Shown here one piece after another: positions 39,185-51,252 of a DNA stretch of 64,000 nt. Both the position numbers and the translations under genes were made by a program. The stretch is from contig NZ_CP061474.1 in the NCBI RefSeq assembly GCF_014679505.1, forward strand, positions 1,146,001-1,210,000, written 5' to 3'. The notes under the pieces were generated by a model, which did no database searches, was not told where the DNA came from, and saw only the letters and a program-made list of their open reading frames with translations. Origin of the DNA: Geobacillus sp. 46C-IIa (GTDB lineage Bacteria; Bacillota; Bacilli; Bacillales; Anoxybacillaceae). Numbering within the stretch: the first letter of the stretch is position 1; each line of letters starts with the position of its first letter.

Positions 39185-40578
39185 AGCGGCTTCGCCTCCA
39201 TCGTCTGTCGTTGAAAGGGAAGCTGACCGTTTTATCCGCTGGGGCGATTTTTATCACGTATTTTGTTTTTACGTTTTTGCAATACCATATTGTGCGGCAA
39301 TGGCTGCTCAATGAAGAAGAAAAAACGATGGAACAAACTGTGGCGGAAATTGAAACTTATTACGCCGAAAAACGTAATGTATCATGGGAAGATATTCGCC
39401 GTAGCCGTTCGTTTCTCGAAAAACTGAACGAGCGCTATCAGCTCATTCGCGTCACCGACCGCGACGGCAACGTCATCGTCTCGGTTTCCAACGGCGCAGC
39501 GGTGTCGCTGTGGCCGAGCGGCGTGCCTGACAAGCTGAAAATGGATGAACATTTCATCAACAATGAGCAGTTTTTGCTGCTTCGCCAACCGCTTCATGTC
39601 GGAAACTTGTCCGGGACGATTGAAATTGCCCGTCGGCTGACGAAATTCCAACAAGTGACGAACACGATGTTTGTCATCATGACGGTGATCGGCTTGGCGG
39701 CCATGGCAGCGAGCGCGCTCGCCGGACGGCTTGTGGCGCAAAGCTTCATTCGGCCGTTGAAAACGTTGGCGAAAACGATGGCCGACATCAAAAACAACGG
39801 GCTGAAGCAGCGCATCGATGTGCCTTCAGCGCGCGACGAGATCGCCGAGCTCATGCAGATGTTCAACAGCATGATGAACGAAATTGAACGTTCATTTGCC
39901 TTGCAGCGGCAGTTTGTTGGGGATGCGTCCCATGAATTGCGGACGCCGCTCGCCATTTTACAAGGCCATCTTTCTTTGTTGCAGCGATGGGGCAAGCACA
40001 ATCCAGAGATTTTGGAAGAATCGCTTGAGGCGGCGGTGAAAGAGGCGGAACGGTTGAAGCGCCTCGTTCTTGAGCTGCTTGACCTATCGCGCGCCGAGGC
40101 GATGGAAGTGCCAAAAGAGATCGCGCCCACTGATGCCGCCGCGGCCATCGGGCAAATCGTGAAAAATTTCCGCGTCTTGCATCCGGATTTTCAATTTATT
40201 GTTGACCAACCGGAGAAACCGCTGGCGCGTGTGGCGATCACCAAACATCATTTTGAACAATTGCTGTTCATTTTGCTTGACAATGCGGTAAAATATTCTC
40301 AACGGGTCAAAAAAATCGCTCTTTCGCTGCGCGAGGAAGAATCGTTTGTCACGGTCGCCATCCGCGATTATGGCATCGGTATCCCGCAGGAAGAACTGAA
40401 AAACGTCTTTTTGCGTTTTTATCGCGTCGACAAGGCGCGCAGCCGCGAACAGGGCGGAGCCGGGCTCGGTCTTTCGATCGCCAAGGAAATGATCGATAAA
40501 TACGGCGGGCAAATTACGATGGAAAGCGAAGTCGGCCGAGGAACAACGGTTAAGCTCGCCATTCCGAAAGCGGAATAG
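39181..40578 (+). CDS. Membrane sensor histidine kinase
   Basis: Partner kinase of 465 residues. Membrane helices lie at about 13-33 and 160-182, enclosing an extracytoplasmic sensor of about 125 residues. A HAMP linker follows (SFIRPLKTLAKTMADIKNNG). The phosphorylated His is in DASHELRTPLAILQGHL. The ATPase boxes are LLDNAVKYSQ (N), YGIGIP (G1) and GAGLGLSIAKEM (G2). The start overlaps the regulator stop by ATGA, so the pair is made together. It resembles ArlS/YkoH kinases. The stimulus is unknown. Confidence 0.93.
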   Translation: MKRLRLHRLSLKGKLTVLSAGAIFITYFVFTFLQYHIVRQWLLNEEEKTMEQTVAEIETYYAEKRNVSWEDIRRSRSFLEKLNERYQLIRVTDRDGNVIVSVSNGAAVSLWPSGVPDKLKMDEHFINNEQFLLLRQPLHVGNLSGTIEIARRLTKFQQVTNTMFVIMTVIGLAAMAASALAGRLVAQSFIRPLKTLAKTMADIKNNGLKQRIDVPSARDEIAELMQMFNSMMNEIERSFALQRQFVGDASHELRTPLAILQGHLSLLQRWGKHNPEILEESLEAAVKEAERLKRLVLELLDLSRAEAMEVPKEIAPTDAAAAIGQIVKNFRVLHPDFQFIVDQPEKPLARVAITKHHFEQLLFILLDNAVKYSQRVKKIALSLREEESFVTVAIRDYGIGIPQEELKNVFLRFYRVDKARSREQGGAGLGLSIAKEMIDKYGGQITMESEVGRGTTVKLAIPKAE

Positions 40579-40594
40579 GAGAGGAGTTGAGACA

Positions 40595-40750
40595 ATGGGG
40601 CATCTTCACGAAGAAGAGGCGGCAGGCAAAAAAGCGATTCATCATGTCGTCGAAAAGTTCCGCAAGCGCGGAGTGAAAATCGCGACATGCAAACCGCGGA
40701 CAATGATGTCGCTGTCGTGCTTAGACGAGATCGATAAAATGAGAGGATAG
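40595..40750 (+). CDS. Short conserved-looking protein after the kinase gene
   Basis: A 51-codon gene. The ATG at 40595 stands 7 bases after GGAGAGGAG, 16 bases behind the kinase stop and 15 before glpP. The product starts MGHLHEEEAAGKKAIHHVVE and continues with the basic helix KFRKRGVKIATCKPR and the end SLSCLDEIDKMRG; two Cys are present. No family is recognised. Given the tight spacing and clear ribosome site it is probably translated. Confidence 0.6.
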   Translation: MGHLHEEEAAGKKAIHHVVEKFRKRGVKIATCKPRTMMSLSCLDEIDKMRG

Positions 40751-40765
40751 ACCGGGGAGAACGCC

Positions 40766-41332
40766 ATGGAAATGAGACAACCAATTGTTCCGGCTATGAA
40801 AACGATGAAGCAGTTTGATGCCTTTTTGGCGAGCGGCTACGAAATCGGGGTGTTGCTCGAAGTACATATCGCCCAGCTCAAAAGCATCTTCGATTATGCG
40901 CGTCGACACGGCAAGCGGCTCATCATCCACGCCGATTTAGTGCAAGGGCTGAGCCATGATGAACATGCGGCGGAATACCTTTGCCAAGAGTTTCGCCCGC
41001 ATGGCCTCATTTCGACGAAGGCGAGCGTCATTATGAAGGCGCGGCAAAAGCACGTCCTCGCCGTGCAACGCATCTTTTTGCTTGATTCGCACGCTTTAGA
41101 GAAAAGCTACCAGCTGATCGCCAAAACAAATCCCGACTATATTGAAGTCATCCCGGGCGCGATGCCCCACATCATCCGGGAGGTGAAGGAGCGGACCGGA
41201 AAGCCGATTTACGCCGGCGGGCTCATTCGCACCCCGGACGATGTCAAGCAGGCGCTAGAAGCCGGCGCCGCAGCGGTGACGACGTCAAACGAAGCGCTCT
41301 GGCGCCACTACGACCGGCGCCACGATGAGTAG
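40766..41332 (+). CDS. glpP: Glycerol-3-phosphate-responsive antiterminator
   Basis: RNA-binding antiterminator of 188 residues which, with glycerol 3-phosphate, lets transcription pass the leader terminators of glp genes. Its TIM-barrel-like fold shows LLEVHIAQLKSIFDYAR, HADLVQGLSHDEHAAEYL, STKASVIMKARQK and the C-terminal YAGGLIRTPDDVKQALEAGA. The ATG follows GGGGAGAACGCC. Directly downstream is a terminator that is a good candidate target, ahead of glpD. glpF and glpK, which stand between glpP and glpD in B. subtilis, are absent here. Confidence 0.94.
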   Translation: MEMRQPIVPAMKTMKQFDAFLASGYEIGVLLEVHIAQLKSIFDYARRHGKRLIIHADLVQGLSHDEHAAEYLCQEFRPHGLISTKASVIMKARQKHVLAVQRIFLLDSHALEKSYQLIAKTNPDYIEVIPGAMPHIIREVKERTGKPIYAGGLIRTPDDVKQALEAGAAAVTTSNEALWRHYDRRHDE

Positions 41333-41383
41333 GACGGTGGAAATCGTTGATGCGTCAAGCTAGCCAAACGAGCGGCAATCTGT

Positions 41384-41511
41384 TATAATAAAACCAACAA
41401 GTTAATCATCAGTCAGGAGACATGGAGAGACCATGCATACATGGTAGGCAGAACGCTTATCGTGTTTGTCATGGTCTCTTTTTGTCTTTTTTAAACGGGA
41501 GGGAGCGATCA
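41384..41511 (+). promoter_or_regulatory. glpD promoter and GlpP-type antitermination leader
   Basis: TGTTATAAT (TATAAT at 41384-41389) is an extended -10, with TAGCCA 17 bases upstream as a weak -35. The leader then contains AGAGACCATG (41426-41435), which pairs perfectly with CATGGTCTCT (41470-41479), followed by a long T-rich tract to 41492. This terminator lies 20 bases before glpD. The arrangement is that of GlpP-controlled leaders in Bacillus. Confidence 0.85.
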
Positions 41512-43170
41512 ATGATGTTTTCAAGCAGACGGCGAAGTGAGTTGTTGAACGCCATGGGGGAAAAAACGTACGATGTACTTGTCATCGGTGGGGGAATCAC
41601 TGGCGGAGGCATCGCTCTTGATGCCGTTTCGCGCGGCATGCAAACAGCGCTTGTCGAAATGCAAGATTTCGCCGCCGGGACATCGAGCCGCTCGACGAAG
41701 CTCGTTCACGGAGGCTTGCGCTATTTAAAACAATTCGAAGTGAAAATGGTCGCCGAAGTCGGGCGCGAACGGGCGATCGTTTACGAAAACGGCCCGCACG
41801 TTACGACGCCGGAATGGATGCTGCTGCCGATTTACCGCGGCGGGACGTTCGGCAAGTGGAGCACATCGGTCGGCCTTTGGCTGTACGACCGGCTGGCCGG
41901 CGTCAAGCCAAGCGAGCGGCGGACGATGCTTAATGCCCGGAAGACGTTGAAAAAAGAACCGCTCTTAAAGCGTGATGGGCTCCTTGGCGGCGGCTATTAC
42001 GTCGAATACCGGACCGACGACGCCCGCTTGACGATCGAAGTAATCAAAAAAGCAGTCGAACTCGGCGCCGACGCCGTCAACTATACAAAGGCCGAACAGT
42101 TTTTATACGATGACCGCGGCCGCATCATCGGCGCCCGCTGCCGCGACCTGCTCGGCGGACGAGTGTATGACATCCGCGCCAAAAAAGTCGTCAATGCTGC
42201 TGGACCATGGGTTGATGCGCTGCGCGACAAAGACGGTTCGAAAACCGGCAAACACCTCCAACTGACCAAAGGCGTCCACATCGTCATCGACCAAAAGCGG
42301 TTTCCGCTCAAGCAAGCCGTTTATTTTGACACCCCGGACGGCCGGATGGTGTTTGCCATTCCGCGCGATGGAAAAACGTATGTCGGCACGACCGATACGT
42401 TTTACGACAGCGACCCCGCCCATCCGACGATGACGGAAGAAGACCGCGATTACTTATTGAAAGCCATCGAGTATATGTTCCCGTCGGTCGGCATTACTGC
42501 CGCCGATGTCGAGTCGAGCTGGGCCGGCGTCCGCCCGCTCATCTATGAAGAGGGGAAAGATCCGTCGGAAATTTCCCGGAAAGACGAAATTTGGACATCG
42601 CCATCCGGGCTCATTACGATCGCCGGAGGCAAGCTGACCGGCTACCGGAAAATGGCGGAAACGGTCGTTGATCTTGTCGCCAAGCAGCTCGAAAAAGAGG
42701 AGCGGAAAACGTTCCGTCCATGCCAGACGAAACAGCTGCCGATCTCCGGCGGCGATGTCGGCGGCTCGCACGAGTTGTCGGCGTTTATCGCCAAAAAAGC
42801 GGAAGAGGCAACGCGTTATGGATTAACGAAAGAAGCGGGAGCGCGGCTCGCGAAACAATACGGCACGAACGTTGATCGGTTGTTTGCTTTAAGCAGGCAA
42901 TACGACCGCTCGTCTAGTTTAACGCGGGAGACGTTTGTCCGCCTCGTTTATGCGATCGAGGAAGAAATGGCTGTCAAACCGACCGACTACTTCATCCGCC
43001 GCACCGGGGCGCTGTTGTTTGACATCGATTCGGTCCGGCGGGAGAAAGAGGCAGTTGTGGCGTTTATGGCGCGGCATTTGGGGTGGACGGGGGAAGAGCG
43101 GGACATGTATGAGAAAGAACTCGACAAGGAACTGCTGCAGGCGGTATTGGAGGAGAAGGATCAGAATTAG
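41512..43170 (+). CDS. glpD: Aerobic glycerol-3-phosphate dehydrogenase
   Basis: FAD-dependent membrane-associated enzyme oxidising glycerol 3-phosphate to dihydroxyacetone phosphate and passing electrons to menaquinone. The FAD loop is [15 protein letters not shown] near the N-terminus; [31 protein letters not shown] and [15 protein letters not shown] are family signatures. It has 552 residues. The ATG at 41512 follows GGGAGGGAGCG, and a second ATG adjoins it. Expression is probably controlled by the leader terminator and GlpP encoded upstream. Confidence 0.95.
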   Translation: MMFSSRRRSELLNAMGEKTYDVLVIGGGITGGGIALDAVSRGMQTALVEMQDFAAGTSSRSTKLVHGGLRYLKQFEVKMVAEVGRERAIVYENGPHVTTPEWMLLPIYRGGTFGKWSTSVGLWLYDRLAGVKPSERRTMLNARKTLKKEPLLKRDGLLGGGYYVEYRTDDARLTIEVIKKAVELGADAVNYTKAEQFLYDDRGRIIGARCRDLLGGRVYDIRAKKVVNAAGPWVDALRDKDGSKTGKHLQLTKGVHIVIDQKRFPLKQAVYFDTPDGRMVFAIPRDGKTYVGTTDTFYDSDPAHPTMTEEDRDYLLKAIEYMFPSVGITAADVESSWAGVRPLIYEEGKDPSEISRKDEIWTSPSGLITIAGGKLTGYRKMAETVVDLVAKQLEKEERKTFRPCQTKQLPISGGDVGGSHELSAFIAKKAEEATRYGLTKEAGARLAKQYGTNVDRLFALSRQYDRSSSLTRETFVRLVYAIEEEMAVKPTDYFIRRTGALLFDIDSVRREKEAVVAFMARHLGWTGEERDMYEKELDKELLQAVLEEKDQN

Positions 43171-43197
43171 CGGACTATAAACAGTAAAAAATTATGA

Positions 43198-43222
43198 GCG
43201 CCCTCATTCGGGCGCTTTTTTT
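43198..43222 (+). terminator. Intrinsic terminator after glpD
   Basis: GCGCCC pairs with GGGCGC around TCATTC, followed by seven T. Confidence 0.9.
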
Positions 43223-43236
43223 GGATGGATTTTTTC

Positions 43237-43256
43237 GTAAAAATTAAGTAAAATTT
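43237..43256 (+). promoter_or_regulatory. Paired GTAAA repeats ahead of the alpha-galactosidase gene
   Basis: GTAAAAATT (43237-43245) and GTAAAATTT (43248-43256) are tandem near-copies, 11 bases apart from start to start. They lie about 30 bases before the agaN start. A related pair lies in front of galK on the other strand reading, so a common regulator such as the GalR-like protein is possible. Confidence 0.5.
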
Positions 43257-43284
43257 AAATAAAAAATCAAAGTGAGGGAAGAGA

Positions 43285-45471
43285 ATGGCGATTGCATACA
43301 ATCCGCAAATGAAACTGTTTCATTTGCGGGCGGGCAAGACAAGCTACGTGATGCATCTTTTCCGCTCTGGCTATTTGGCTCATGTCTATTGGGGAAAAGC
43401 GGTGCGTGATGTTCGAGGCGCGCGGATGTTTCCGCGGTTGGACCGCGCGTTTTCCCCTAATCCCGACCCATCCGACCGCACGTTTTCGCTCGATACGCTG
43501 CCCCAAGAGTATCCAGCCTACGGCAACACCGATTTCCGTGCCCCGGCGTATCAAGTGCAGCTTGAGAACGGTTCGACGGTGACGGATTTGCGCTACAAGA
43601 CGCACCGCATTTACAAAGGGAAGCCAACGCTTGACGGGCTGCCAGCGACTTACGTCGAGCAGGAGAACGAAGCCGAAACGCTGGAAGTGGTCCTTGAGGA
43701 TGCGCCCATCGGCCTTCGGGTTACACTATTATACACCGTTTACGAAAAATGGAATGTCATGACCCGTTCAGCCCGTTTCGAAAACAAGGGGCGTGAGCGC
43801 CTAAAGCTGTTGCGGGCGCTCAGCATGAGCGTCGATCTCCCGTGCGCCGATGATGACTGGATCCATCTTCCCGGAGCGTGGGGGCGCGAACGCTGGATCG
43901 AGCGGCGCCCGCTTCTGACCGGGGGGCAAGCGGCCGAAAGCCGCCGTGGCGCGAGCAGCCACCAACAAAACCCGTTCATTGCCCTCGTGCGAAAAAACGC
44001 TGATGAACACCAAGGCGAGGTGTATGGGTTCAGCCTTGTGTACAGCGGCAGCTTCCTCGCCCAAATCGAAGTCGACCAGTTTCACACCGCTCGCGTCTCG
44101 ATGGGGATCAACCCGTTTGATTTTACATGGCTATTGGAACCGGGCGAATCGTTCCAAACACCGGAAGTGGTCATGGTTTACTCCGACCAAGGGTTAAACG
44201 GGATGTCGCAAACGTATCATGAACTATATCGCACCCGTCTGGCGCGCGGCATGTTCCGCGACCGCGAACGCCCGATTTTAATCAACAATTGGGAAGCGAC
44301 GTACTTCGATTTTAACGAAGAAAAACTCGTCAACATCGCGAAAACAGCAGCGGAACTGGGCATCGAACTGTTTGTGCTTGACGATGGCTGGTTTGGCGAG
44401 CGTGACGACGACCATCGTTCCCTCGGTGATTGGGAGGTCAATCGGCGCAAACTCCCAAACGGCCTAGACGGACTGGCGAAACAAGTAAACGAGCTCGGGT
44501 TGCAGTTCGGCTTATGGATCGAGCCGGAAATGGTGTCGCCAAACAGCGAGCTGTACCGGAAGCATCCGGATTGGTGCCTCCATGTGCCAAACCGTCCGCG
44601 CTCTGAAGGGCGGAACCAGCTTGTGCTCGATTACTCCCGCCAAGATGTATGCGATTATATGATCGAAACGATCTCGAACGTGTTGGCGAGCGCTCCAATT
44701 ACGTACGTGAAGTGGGACATGAACAGGCATATGACGGAAATCGGCTCGGCTGCCCTGCCGCCCGAGCGGCAGCGCGAAACAGCGCACCGCTATATGCTTG
44801 GGCTGTATCGCGTCATGGGCGAGATCACCACGCGCTTTCCGCACATTTTGTTTGAAAGCTGCTCGGGAGGCGGGGGGCGGTTTGATCCCGGGATGCTTTA
44901 CTATATGCCGCAAACGTGGACGAGCGATAATACCGACGCCGTCTCGCGCCTGAAAATTCAATACGGCACGAGCCTTGTTTACCCGGTGAGCGCCATGGGC
45001 GCCCACGTCTCCGCGGTGCCGAATCACCAAGTCGGGCGGGTGGTGTCGCTTGATATGCGCGGCCATGTCGCGATGTCAGGCAACTTCGGCTATGAGCTCG
45101 ATATTACGAAATTGACGGAAAAAGAAAAGGCAATCATGAAAGAACAAGTGGCATTTTACAAAGACGTGCGCCACCTCGTCCAGTTTGGCACGTTTTATCG
45201 GCTGTTAAGTCCGTTTGCGGGCAACGAGGCAGCATGGATGTTCGTCTCTGCCGACCGCACAGAAGCGCTCGTCGCCTACTTCCGCGTGTTGGCCGAAGCG
45301 AACGCCCCGCTGTCATTCCTGCGTCTCAAGGGGCTTGACCCGAATCAAGACTACGAAGTGGAGGGCGTTGGTGTTCAGGGCGGTGACGAGCTGATGTACG
45401 CCGGACTCGCTGTGCCGCATCGCTCGGGTGATTTTATCAGCACGATGTGGCGGCTGAAAGCTATTCGATAG
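43285..45471 (+). CDS. agaN: Alpha-galactosidase, glycoside hydrolase family 36
   Basis: Retaining alpha-galactosidase of 728 residues, hydrolysing terminal alpha-galactosyl bonds of melibiose, raffinose and related sugars. It closely resembles the AgaN/AgaB enzymes of Geobacillus stearothermophilus. The nucleophile is D478 in YVKWDMNR and the acid/base residue is D548 in TSDNTDA, exactly at the positions reported for that family. An N-terminal beta-sandwich precedes the barrel, whose entry is marked by FVLDDGWFGERDDD. There is no signal peptide, so substrate must be imported. ATG 43285 follows GTGAGGGAAGAG. It supplies galactose to galKET downstream. Confidence 0.94.
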   Translation: MAIAYNPQMKLFHLRAGKTSYVMHLFRSGYLAHVYWGKAVRDVRGARMFPRLDRAFSPNPDPSDRTFSLDTLPQEYPAYGNTDFRAPAYQVQLENGSTVTDLRYKTHRIYKGKPTLDGLPATYVEQENEAETLEVVLEDAPIGLRVTLLYTVYEKWNVMTRSARFENKGRERLKLLRALSMSVDLPCADDDWIHLPGAWGRERWIERRPLLTGGQAAESRRGASSHQQNPFIALVRKNADEHQGEVYGFSLVYSGSFLAQIEVDQFHTARVSMGINPFDFTWLLEPGESFQTPEVVMVYSDQGLNGMSQTYHELYRTRLARGMFRDRERPILINNWEATYFDFNEEKLVNIAKTAAELGIELFVLDDGWFGERDDDHRSLGDWEVNRRKLPNGLDGLAKQVNELGLQFGLWIEPEMVSPNSELYRKHPDWCLHVPNRPRSEGRNQLVLDYSRQDVCDYMIETISNVLASAPITYVKWDMNRHMTEIGSAALPPERQRETAHRYMLGLYRVMGEITTRFPHILFESCSGGGGRFDPGMLYYMPQTWTSDNTDAVSRLKIQYGTSLVYPVSAMGAHVSAVPNHQVGRVVSLDMRGHVAMSGNFGYELDITKLTEKEKAIMKEQVAFYKDVRHLVQFGTFYRLLSPFAGNEAAWMFVSADRTEALVAYFRVLAEANAPLSFLRLKGLDPNQDYEVEGVGVQGGDELMYAGLAVPHRSGDFISTMWRLKAIR

Positions 45472-45506
45472 GAAGAAACGCTGGCAATGCCTTAGCCCGA
45501 AACGAA

Positions 45507-45539
45507 TCGAACCCGGTGTCGCTCAGACATCGGGTTCGA
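45507..45539. terminator. Terminator between agaN and the EcsC-family gene
   Basis: TCGAACCCG plus TGTC pair with GACA plus CGGGTTCGA around GCTCA. The hairpin overlaps the last codons of the minus-strand gene and has no clear T-run on either side. Confidence 0.6.
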
Positions 45540-46305
45540 ACTGTTTCAGCTTTTCGATGATGCGCCGTTTCCGGTATAACATTTTCCCTGCTTCAGCGAT
45601 CTCTTCCATAAACGACTTGTTAAACAGTGAACCGAAAATCACGCCGATGATCGGCACGGCTTGGAACAGCTTTTTCCAGCCGTATTGGTCGCGGAACGTC
45701 ATCATCACTTCCCGCCAGCCTTGCAGCTCGGAAAAGACATGCTCGCGCTGGTTGGAAAATGAAGAAATCTCGTCCAAAATCGCCTTTTTCCCAACGATGT
45801 CCGCCGCGGCAAACTGCAAGCATTTGACGACAAACACGCGCTCCTCTTTTTCCTTCGGGTCATATCCGTACACGATGGCGATCTCCTGCAGCGTTTTCAG
45901 CGCCAGCCCGAGCAGGGCAGGGATGTCCACGGCCAGCGTCAGCGCCCCGCCAACCCCAGTCGCCGCTCCTTGCAGCTGTGCGAACGTCACGCGCGCCTCG
46001 ATCAACTCGTCGCAAACGCGGTCCATCGCCTCAAGCGGCAAGTGCGGCACTTCGGCAAGTGACGATACCCCAAGCTTGTCCAACACCTTTCCTTCCTTCA
46101 CCAAGTATTGCCCGCCGCTTTGAATATAGTTGCCCAACTCATCGAGCAGCTGCCCCAGTTTTCGATGGATGACTTTTGGCGTCAGCTTATCAAGCACTTG
46201 AAACGGCAAGCGGCCGAGCTTTTCCCAAAACCATAGGTCTTTTTGGGAGTGTTCCCAGTGGGTGATGGCGTCAAGTTCTTGTTTCAGCGTTTGTCGAGCT
46301 TCCAT
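45523..46305 (-). CDS. EcsC family protein
   Basis: Protein of 260 residues matching the EcsC family: WFWEKLGRLPFQVLDKLTPK near the start, a glycine-rich hydrophobic segment (AATGVGGALTLAVDIPALLG) and a C-terminal VPIIGVIFGSLFNKSFM. The hydrophobic segments suggest membrane association. ATG 46305 follows ACAAGGAGG. The family is named from the third gene of the B. subtilis ecs ABC-transporter operon; no ecsAB genes are here. It is inserted between agaN and galK on the opposite strand, and no link to galactose use is evident. Confidence 0.85.
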   Translation of the reverse strand: MEARQTLKQELDAITHWEHSQKDLWFWEKLGRLPFQVLDKLTPKVIHRKLGQLLDELGNYIQSGGQYLVKEGKVLDKLGVSSLAEVPHLPLEAMDRVCDELIEARVTFAQLQGAATGVGGALTLAVDIPALLGLALKTLQEIAIVYGYDPKEKEERVFVVKCLQFAAADIVGKKAILDEISSFSNQREHVFSELQGWREVMMTFRDQYGWKKLFQAVPIIGVIFGSLFNKSFMEEIAEAGKMLYRKRRIIEKLKQFEPDV

Positions 46306-46396
46306 TCTGTTCCGCCTCCTTGTAATAAATAAGATGAATAAATACTCGAATGATTATACGTATAAACAAAGATCATGTTTCACAATTGATTTTAGA

Positions 46397-46420
46397 TAAA
46401 ATATTTACTAAAATATTTAC
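46397..46420 (+). repeat. Tandem 12-base repeat ahead of galK, likely operator or promoter part
   Basis: TAAAATATTTAC occurs twice head to tail. Each copy includes the palindrome AAATATTT. It is centred about 55 bases before the galK start. Read on the minus strand it gives GTAAATATT twice, like the GTAAAAATT/GTAAAATTT pair ahead of agaN. Confidence 0.8.
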
Positions 46421-46463
46421 GAAGAGATAATGACTCAATTTGATTTTTTAAGGAGGCCCTTCC

Positions 46464-47645
46464 ATGATCTCTACTTTAAAAAAGCAGTTTACCGAGCTTT
46501 TCGGTGGGCTAGATGACGGCATTCGCGTCTTTTTCGCCCCCGGCCGTGTCAATTTGATCGGCGAGCACACCGATTACAACGGCGGGCATGTGTTGCCGTG
46601 CGCACTTACGATCGGCACGTATGCGCTTGTGCGGCCAACGAAAGAGCCGTTCGTGCGGCTGTACTCAACAAACTTTCCGGAAACCGGCGTCATTACTGTC
46701 TCGTATGATGACTTGTCATATCGGAGTGAGCATAGTTGGGCGAACTACCCGAAAGGGATCATTGCCGCGTTTCAAGCGCTCGGTCCGCTGGAGGCCGGAT
46801 TGGACATTTTGTATGAAGGCACGATTCCCAACGGGGCAGGGTTGTCGTCGTCGGCGTCGATTGAACTCGTGACCGCGGTTATGCTCAATGAATTGTTCGG
46901 GCGCGGGCTCGACCAGCTGGAACTTGTGAAAATGAGCCAGAACGTAGAAAATAAATATGTTGGCGTCCATTGCGGCATTATGGATCAGTTTGCCGTCGGC
47001 ATGGGGAAACAAAACTGCGCTATCCTACTAAACTGCCAGACGCTTGAGTACCGCTATTTGCCATTGGTGCTTGACGATTGTGCCATCGTCATCGCGAACA
47101 CGAACAAAAAGCGCGGCTTGGCGGACTCGGCGTACAACGAGCGGCGTGCGGCGTGCGAAGCGGCGCTTGCCAAGCTGCAAAACGTGCGCAACATCGCCTC
47201 GCTCGGCGAGCTGACGAGCGCGGAGCTGGATCAATATGCTCCCCTTCTTTCCCCGCTCGAGCAAAAACGGGCCCGCCATGCGGTGACGGAAAACGAGCGG
47301 ACGCTTGCGGCGGCTGCGGCGCTTGAGGATGGAGACCTTGTTCGCTTTGGTGAGCTGATGAAGCAGTCGCATTTGTCGCTGCGCGACGACTATGAAGTGA
47401 CAGGCATCGAGCTCGACACGCTCGTTGAGGCGGCATGGGCGCACGAAGGAACGGTCGGGGCGCGCATGACCGGAGCCGGGTTCGGCGGCTGCACGGTGAA
47501 CATTGTAAAAAAAGCCTATGTTCAAGACTTCATTGAACGAGTCGGAAACGCGTATGCCGAAAAAATCGGCTATGAAGCAAGCTTTTATGTCGTTGACGTT
47601 GGTGACGGGGTGAAAGAACTCACAGTGGAGGAGATGTGCCGATGA
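46464..47645 (+). CDS. galK: Galactokinase
   Basis: GHMP-family kinase phosphorylating D-galactose to galactose 1-phosphate, first step of the Leloir pathway. It has 393 residues. The galactose signature [15 protein letters not shown] is near the N-terminus, the ATP-binding loop is [12 protein letters not shown], the catalytic Asp lies in [12 protein letters not shown] and motif 3 is [14 protein letters not shown] 46464 follows AAGGAGG. It overlaps galE by ATGA; galK-galE-galT-regulator forms one unit. Confidence 0.95.
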   Translation: MISTLKKQFTELFGGLDDGIRVFFAPGRVNLIGEHTDYNGGHVLPCALTIGTYALVRPTKEPFVRLYSTNFPETGVITVSYDDLSYRSEHSWANYPKGIIAAFQALGPLEAGLDILYEGTIPNGAGLSSSASIELVTAVMLNELFGRGLDQLELVKMSQNVENKYVGVHCGIMDQFAVGMGKQNCAILLNCQTLEYRYLPLVLDDCAIVIANTNKKRGLADSAYNERRAACEAALAKLQNVRNIASLGELTSAELDQYAPLLSPLEQKRARHAVTENERTLAAAAALEDGDLVRFGELMKQSHLSLRDDYEVTGIELDTLVEAAWAHEGTVGARMTGAGFGGCTVNIVKKAYVQDFIERVGNAYAEKIGYEASFYVVDVGDGVKELTVEEMCR

Positions 47646-48628
47646 TTTTGATTTGCGGCGGGGCAGGCTATATCGGCAGCCATGCGGTATACCGCCTGCT
47701 CGAAAAAGGGGAAGAGGTCGTCGTTGTCGATAACTTGCAGACGGGGCACAAAGAAGCGGTGCATCCGGATGCACGGTTTTGCCAAGGGGATATTCGCGAC
47801 CGCCGCTTTTTGCGCGAGGTGTTTCGCCAGCACGACATTGAGGCGGTCATCCATTTTGCGGCGAACTCATTGGTCGGTGAAAGCATGGAGGAGCCGCTGA
47901 ACTATTACGACAACAATGTATACGGCACACAAGTGCTGCTTGAAGTGATGAAGGAATGCGGCGTCAAGCAAATCGTCTTTTCTTCCACCGCTGCGGTGTA
48001 TGGAGAGCCGAAACAAGTCCCGATCGTTGAAACCGATCCGACGGAACCGACGAACGCGTATGGAGAAACAAAGCTCGCGATGGAAAAAATGATGAAATGG
48101 GCGGATCGCGCCTACGGTATCCGCTCGATTTCGCTCCGCTATTTCAATGTTGCCGGGGCGTATGGCACAGTGATCGGTGAGGATCATGATCCGGAGACGC
48201 ATCTCATTCCGTTGATTTTGAAAGTGCCGCTCGGCCAGCGCGAGGACATTTCCATTTACGGTGATGACTACGATACGCCAGACGGCACGTGCATCCGCGA
48301 TTACATTCATGTGCTCGATCTTGTCGATGCCCACGTTTTGGCGCTTCACAAACTGCGAAACGGGGCGGCCAGCAACGTATACAACTTAGGCAACGGCAAC
48401 GGGTTTAGCGTCAAAGAAGTCATTGAAGCGGCACGGCAAGTGACTGGGCATCCGATCCCGGCCCGCGTCATGGCACGGCGTCCGGGCGACCCCGCGAAAC
48501 TCGTCGCCTCATCGGAAAAAGCGAAGCACGAGCTTGGCTGGGAGCCAAACTGCCCGTCCATTACGGACATTGTCGCGTCGGCGTGGGAATGGCACAAAGC
48601 GCGGCCGAACGGCTATCGGGGTGTGTAG
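47642..48628 (+). CDS. galE: UDP-glucose 4-epimerase
   Basis: NAD-dependent short-chain epimerase interconverting UDP-galactose and UDP-glucose, 328 residues. The nucleotide loop is [13 protein letters not shown], the catalytic Tyr and Lys are in YGETKLAME, and FSSTAAVYG and [10 protein letters not shown] are family motifs. The ATG at 47642 overlaps the galK stop; an in-frame GTG two codons earlier is possible. Two bases separate it from galT. Confidence 0.95.
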   Translation: MILICGGAGYIGSHAVYRLLEKGEEVVVVDNLQTGHKEAVHPDARFCQGDIRDRRFLREVFRQHDIEAVIHFAANSLVGESMEEPLNYYDNNVYGTQVLLEVMKECGVKQIVFSSTAAVYGEPKQVPIVETDPTEPTNAYGETKLAMEKMMKWADRAYGIRSISLRYFNVAGAYGTVIGEDHDPETHLIPLILKVPLGQREDISIYGDDYDTPDGTCIRDYIHVLDLVDAHVLALHKLRNGAASNVYNLGNGNGFSVKEVIEAARQVTGHPIPARVMARRPGDPAKLVASSEKAKHELGWEPNCPSITDIVASAWEWHKARPNGYRGV

Positions 48629-48630
48629 AC

Positions 48631-51247
<2,617 letters not shown>

Positions 51248-51252
51248 CCATA

